Shown here one piece after another: positions 60,613-64,000 of a stretch of 64,000 bases of DNA (position 1 is its first letter; every line of letters starts with the position of its first letter). Source of the stretch: Pseudomonas peradeniyensis (GTDB lineage Bacteria; Pseudomonadota; Gammaproteobacteria; Pseudomonadales; Pseudomonadaceae). Under the pieces are notes generated by a model. The model had not been told where the DNA came from and searched no databases. It saw only the letters and a list, made by a program, of their open reading frames with translations. The stretch lies in NCBI RefSeq assembly GCF_014268935.2, contig NZ_JABWRJ020000002.1:248001-312000 (forward strand), in the 5' to 3' direction. The position numbers and the translations under genes are program-made.

Positions 60613-61784
60613 GGCAGCAGTTGCTCCCAGGCAGGCAGTGCCAGTGGTGGGCGGGGCAGGTCGGCGAGGTCCGGCTGGCTCGCCGGGCGAATGCCGTCAC
60701 GTTCGAAGCTGGCCAGTACGCGATCGGCGAAGTCTGGCGCCAGGGCCAGCTTGGTCGGCCAGCCGACCAGCAGGCGCTGCTGGTCTGCGAGGAAGGCGTT
60801 GTCCGGGCGCACCAGGCCCGATTGCGCCGGTTCGGCACGGTCGACGCGCAGGGTGGCCCAGCGCATCTGGGCCTGGTCGACCCACGGCAACAGGCTGGCG
60901 ACTTCCTTTTGCGCCGCGGCGATCTGCGCGGCGGGCTCGCGGGCCACGCCATCGGCCTCGGCGATGTCGCCACCCAGGTACCACACCCATTGGCCATCGG
61001 CGGCCGGGTGGGTGGTCACGGTGATGCGCGGCTTGGGCCCGCCACCCAGGCAGTGGGCGTACAGCGGCTTGAGGTTGGGGCCCTTGGCCAGGACCATGTG
61101 CAGCGGACGGCGCTGCATGGCCGGTTGGTTCAGCCCCAGGGCGTGCAGCAGCGCTTCGGTGCCGCCGCCGGCGCTGAGGACGACACGTTGGGCGCGGATC
61201 TCACGGCCATCGACCACCAGCCCGGCCAGCTCATCGCCGTCGCGCAATGGCTCGATACGTTCGCCGGCCAGCAGGCTGTCGCCCGCCAGCTGCGCCAGGT
61301 TGGCCAGCAGGCTGGGCACGTCGATGACCAGTTCGGCCAGGCGGTAGACCTTGCCTTTGAAGGCGCGGTCCTGCAGGGCCGGCGGCAGTTGCTCGCCCTT
61401 GACCTGGTCGACCCGGCCACGCACGGCCTTGCTGGCGAAGAAGCTGGTGAGGTTGCCGGCCAGGGTGCCGGGGGACCACAGGTAGTGGGCATCGGACAGC
61501 AGGCGGGTATCAGTCAGGTCCAGCTCGCCGTTGCCGGCCAGCGCTTCGCGCCAGCGCCGCGGCATGTCGGCGATGGCCTCGGAGGCGCCGCTGAGGGCGC
61601 CGTGCAGGGCGTACTTGGTGCCGCCGTGGATGATGCCTTGCGACTTGATGGTCTGCTCGCCACCCAGGCTGGCGCGCTCCACCAGCACCGTCGAATAGCC
61701 CAGGCGGCGCAGCCGGGCATTGAGCCAGAGGCCTGCGACCCCGGCGCCGACGATCAGCACGTCAGTGGTAATGGCGGATGGCAT
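60609..61784 (-). CDS. FAD-dependent oxidoreductase (DAO type)
   Basis: A 391-residue flavoprotein. TTDVLIVGAGVAGLWLNARL is the FAD Rossmann motif, then LGGEQTIKSQGIIHGGTKYAL, and near the end LRVDRAEPAQSGLVRPDNAFLADQQ. The fold resembles D-amino-acid/glycerol-3-phosphate oxidases. The HGGxKYALHG segment after the FAD motif is characteristic of this uncharacterised subgroup. It is translationally coupled to the aldo/keto reductase. Substrate unknown. Confidence 0.82.
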   Translation of the reverse strand: MPSAITTDVLIVGAGVAGLWLNARLRRLGYSTVLVERASLGGEQTIKSQGIIHGGTKYALHGALSGASEAIADMPRRWREALAGNGELDLTDTRLLSDAHYLWSPGTLAGNLTSFFASKAVRGRVDQVKGEQLPPALQDRAFKGKVYRLAELVIDVPSLLANLAQLAGDSLLAGERIEPLRDGDELAGLVVDGREIRAQRVVLSAGGGTEALLHALGLNQPAMQRRPLHMVLAKGPNLKPLYAHCLGGGPKPRITVTTHPAADGQWVWYLGGDIAEADGVAREPAAQIAAAQKEVASLLPWVDQAQMRWATLRVDRAEPAQSGLVRPDNAFLADQQRLLVGWPTKLALAPDFADRVLASFERDGIRPASQPDLADLPRPPLALPAWEQLLP

Positions 61785-61844
61785 GCGGGCACCTCGAAAA
61801 CTGGGACAGGTGCGCAGTATACAGGCTGTAACCGGGGGAGAGGA

Positions 61845-61909
61845 CCGTGGGAGCGGGCTTGCCCCGCGATACCCATGCGGCCCTATCGCGGGGCAAGCCC
61901 GCTCCCACG
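61845..61909. repeat. REP pair
   Basis: Canonical REP units at 61845-61871 and 61884-61909, inverted, just before the 3' end of the SMR gene. Confidence 0.9.
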
Positions 61910-61922
61910 CCCCGTTATGTGC

Positions 61923-62255
61923 TCAGTGCCCGGCAGTATTGGAAAACACCTGGATCACCACCACCCCGCCGACGATCATGGCCATGCCCAGCATCGCCGG
62001 CACATCCAGCTTCTGCCCATAGATCACCAGCGCCGCGATGCTGATCAGCACGATGCCCAGCCCCGACCAGATCGCATACGCGATGCCCACCGGAATGCTG
62101 CGTACCACCAGGGTCAGCATCCAGAACGCCACGCCGTAACCGCAGACCATCAGCAACAGCGGCAGCGGCGTGTTCAGCCCCTTGACCGCTTTCATGGAGG
62201 CGGTGGCGATGACTTCGGCGCAGATGGCGATGGCGAGATAGGTGTAGGCGTTCAT
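61923..62255 (-). CDS. Small multidrug resistance transporter (EmrE/QacE type)
   Basis: A 110-residue protein with four transmembrane helices. AICAEVIATASMKAV contains the essential membrane Glu14 equivalent, and VGIAYAIWSGLGIVL the conserved Trp and GxG dimer helix. SMR pumps work as antiparallel dimers exchanging protons for cationic drugs or guanidinium. GGAGG lies 9 bases before the ATG at 62255. It faces a LysR gene across a 90-base region with a perfect dyad, so LysR-controlled expression is likely. Confidence 0.92.
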   Translation of the reverse strand: MNAYTYLAIAICAEVIATASMKAVKGLNTPLPLLLMVCGYGVAFWMLTLVVRSIPVGIAYAIWSGLGIVLISIAALVIYGQKLDVPAMLGMAMIVGGVVVIQVFSNTAGH

Positions 62256-62317
62256 GGTGCGGGTCCTCCGTTGCTGGATGGGCATTCTAGGGAATCCCCG
62301 GATGCGGTAAAGTCATT

Positions 62318-62340
62318 ACCTATCTGCTTTGGAGATAGGT
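62318..62340. promoter_or_regulatory. Perfect dyad operator between SMR and LysR genes
   Basis: ACCTATCT-N7-AGATAGGT has perfect 8-bp arms and lies in the divergent promoter, ending 5 bases before the LysR ATG. The length is that of LysR-type activator sites (T-N11-A within it). Binding so close to the ATG suggests autorepression. Confidence 0.75.
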
Positions 62341-62345
62341 TGGTC

Positions 62346-63236
62346 ATGACTGAACACTGGAGCCTCGAGCAACTGCGCCTGTTCGTGCGGGCCGCCGAAC
62401 TGCGTTCGTTCTCCGCCGTGGCCCGCGAGCAGCGCAAGGCCCAGTCGGCGATCAGCAGCGCCATCGCCTTGCTCGAGACGGACCTGGGCGTAACCCTGTT
62501 CGAGCGCAGCAGCGGCCGGCAGCCGCGCCTGACCGAGAGCGGCGCCGCGCTGCTGGAGGACGCCCGCGAGCTGTTGCGCCAGTGCGAGCGCCTGGATGGC
62601 CGGGCGCTGGCCTTGATGCGCGGGCAGGAGGCGTTGTTGCGGGTGGCCCAGGACGAGGCCATGCCCTACCAGCCGGTGATCGACAGCCTCGACGAGCTGG
62701 CGGCGCGCTATCCCTACCTGGAGGTGCAACTGGCCAGCGGCGCCCAGGGCGATGTGGCGCGCAAGCTGGTGGAGCGGCGCGCCGACCTGGGCTTGTTCTT
62801 CCACCATGAAAGTATTCCCGCCTCGTTGGAGCGACGCGCCCTGGGCAGTGTCGAGATGGTCACGGTGTGTGCCATCGATCATCCGCTGGCACACCTGGCC
62901 AAGGTCAGCCGCCAGCAACTGGCCCGCCATCGCCAGCTGTTGATCACCCCGCAGCAGAGCGGCTACCCCGGCGGCGAGGCGATCAGCCCGCAGGTCTGGC
63001 GCGCCGACAGTTTCTACGCCATGGCCGAGTTGCTGATGCGCGGCCTGGGCTGGGCCTGGCTGCCCCGGCATGTGGTGCAGTACCCCACCTACCAGACGCA
63101 GATGGTCGAGCTGGACAGCGAGTGGCGCCCGCCAGCGCTGGTGGCGGAGCTGGCCTGGCGGCGCGACGAACCGTTGGGTCCGGCCGCGCAGTGGCTGGCC
63201 GAGCGCTTCGCCGTGCACCTGCGGGCGATTGGCTGA
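62346..63236 (+). CDS. LysR-family transcriptional regulator
   Basis: A 296-residue regulator. The winged helix at residues 6-65 (LEQLRLFVRAAELRSFSAVA, AQSAISSAIALLETDLGVTLF) is the LysR DNA-binding domain. The rest is the effector domain (LRVAQDEAMPYQPVIDSLDEL, RKLVERRADLGLFFH). It is divergent from the SMR gene, whose expression it probably controls through the dyad between them. The inducer is unknown; a toxic cation or guanidine-like compound would fit the target. Confidence 0.88.
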   Translation: MTEHWSLEQLRLFVRAAELRSFSAVAREQRKAQSAISSAIALLETDLGVTLFERSSGRQPRLTESGAALLEDARELLRQCERLDGRALALMRGQEALLRVAQDEAMPYQPVIDSLDELAARYPYLEVQLASGAQGDVARKLVERRADLGLFFHHESIPASLERRALGSVEMVTVCAIDHPLAHLAKVSRQQLARHRQLLITPQQSGYPGGEAISPQVWRADSFYAMAELLMRGLGWAWLPRHVVQYPTYQTQMVELDSEWRPPALVAELAWRRDEPLGPAAQWLAERFAVHLRAIG

Positions 63237-63274
63237 CAGGCCTTTTCATCCAGTTCCTAGTAAACTCCGCCGCC

Positions 63275-64000
63275 ATGAACAGAACCCTCTATACCCTGCT
63301 GTTTCACCTGGGCCTGCCGCTGGTCGCGCTGCGCCTGTTCCTGCGCGGGCGCAAGGCGCCGGCGTACCGTGCGCGGATCGCCGAGCGCTTCGCCTGCCAG
63401 CTGCCGCCGATGCGCCAGGGCGGCATCTGGGTGCACGCGGTCTCGGTGGGCGAGAGCATCGCCGCCGCGCCGATGGTCCGGGCCCTGCTCAAGCAGTACC
63501 CGGACCTGCCGATCACGCTCACCTGCATGACCCCGACCGGCTCCGAGCGCATCCGCGCGATGTTCGAGGGCGAGTCACGGGTGCAGCACTGCTACCTGCC
63601 TTACGACCTGCCGTGGGCGGCCGGGCGTTTCCTCGACCATGTGCGCCCGCGCCTGGGCATCATCATGGAAACCGAGCTGTGGCCGAATCACATTCACCAG
63701 TGCGCCAGGCGCGGCATTCCGGTGGCGCTGGCCAATGCCCGATTGTCCGAGCGCTCGGCCCGTGGCTATGCCCGCTTCGCCGGCCTGACCCGGCCGATGC
63801 TCGAGGAGATGAGCCTGATCGCGGTGCAGACCGAAACCGAGGCCGAGCGTTTCCGAGCGCTCGGTGCGCGCGACGAATGCGTGCAGGTAACCGGTTCGAT
63901 CAAGTTCGACCTGAAGATCGATGATCAACTGCTGCCGCGGGCCAACGCATTGCGGGAACAGTGGTCTGCCCGGCAACGTCCGGTGTGGATAGCTGCCAGT
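63275..64000 (+). CDS. waaA: 3-deoxy-D-manno-octulosonic-acid transferase (3' end cut off)
   Basis: WaaA (KdtA) adds Kdo residues from CMP-Kdo to lipid IVA at the inner membrane. The first 242 residues are seen. MNRTLYTLLFHLGLPLVALRL is a membrane-anchoring N-terminus, WVHAVSVGESIAAAPMVRAL carries the catalytic-base Glu, and METELWPNHIHQCARRGIPV is the second family motif. The frame stays open to the right edge. It is on the same strand as the LysR gene but 38 bases after it. It completes the LPS-related set in the window. Confidence 0.92.
   Translation, partial: MNRTLYTLLFHLGLPLVALRLFLRGRKAPAYRARIAERFACQLPPMRQGGIWVHAVSVGESIAAAPMVRALLKQYPDLPITLTCMTPTGSERIRAMFEGESRVQHCYLPYDLPWAAGRFLDHVRPRLGIIMETELWPNHIHQCARRGIPVALANARLSERSARGYARFAGLTRPMLEEMSLIAVQTETEAERFRALGARDECVQVTGSIKFDLKIDDQLLPRANALREQWSARQRPVWIAAS

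Noticed and set aside
60621..62345. Very long in-frame extension upstream of the LysR gene
   Set aside because: It covers the antisense of the oxidoreductase and SMR genes. The LysR protein clearly starts at 62346 with its own ribosome-binding site and normal N-terminus.

Overview
The window is a chromosomal segment of a high-GC gammaproteobacterium. Gene order (metF-ahcY, metK, tktA-epd-pgk-fba, putA-putP, wapO...waaL-msbA-hldE-waaA), gene content and about 26 copies of a REP element with the core GCGGGGCAAGCCCGC all point to the Pseudomonas putida group. It looks like core genome. I see no prophage, insertion sequence, integrase, tRNA, rRNA or CRISPR array. The only clearly accessory-looking pieces are a HigBA-type toxin-antitoxin pair (38.4-39.1 kb) and a pair of PixA/AidA-like genes (4.5-5.6 kb).

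Layout. 0-2.7 kb (minus): a periplasmic solute-binding protein cut by the left edge, a DxD glycosyltransferase and metF. 2.8-4.5 kb: ahcY behind a sigma70-type promoter and an SAH riboswitch. 4.5-5.6 kb: two tandem PixA/AidA-like genes. 5.9-11.5 kb: acyl-CoA thioesterase, Na+/H+ antiporter, EamA transporter, MAPEG protein, mltA, a cytochrome c'-type lipoprotein and a DUF1090 protein. 11.5-15.6 kb (minus): ligB, metK and an ArsR-methyltransferase regulator with a 26-bp palindromic operator. 15.9-22.2 kb (plus): central carbon genes tktA, epd, pgk and fba with two small lipoproteins. 22.4-26.8 kb: the c-di-GMP response regulator CfcR, a YgjP-like metallopeptidase, an HTH protein, a GNAT enzyme and a second orphan solute-binding protein. 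26.8-38.1 kb (minus): yccS, yhiN, dbpA, a DHA2 efflux pump, a TldD/TldE-like pair and a large acyl-CoA dehydrogenase. 38.3-39.1 kb: toxin-antitoxin. 39.2-45.0 kb: divergent putA/putP with seven PutA-type operator hexamers. 45.1-64.0 kb: rlmJ, then a lipopolysaccharide core block (wapO carbamoyltransferase, glycosyltransferases, Mig-14-like, DnpA-like deacetylase, kinase-like protein, waaL, msbA, hldE), a Nudix-like protein, an aldo/keto reductase/FAD oxidoreductase pair, an SMR/LysR divergent pair, and waaA cut by the right edge.

How the genes work together. Two blocks form a methyl cycle: AhcY removes S-adenosylhomocysteine, MetF supplies methyl groups and MetK makes S-adenosylmethionine. 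They appear to be controlled by two unrelated devices, an RNA riboswitch and a DNA-binding ArsR-methyltransferase protein. TktA, Epd, Pgk and Fba connect the pentose phosphate pathway with lower glycolysis/gluconeogenesis and with erythrose-4-phosphate. PutA/PutP handle proline uptake, oxidation and self-repression. The LPS block supplies ADP-heptose (HldE), lipid A-core export (MsbA), O-antigen ligation (WaaL), core decoration and Kdo transfer (WaaA). No heptosyltransferase I/II or WaaP kinase gene is present, so inner-core assembly genes must lie elsewhere. All functions are assigned by reading motifs and synteny. No database search was run.
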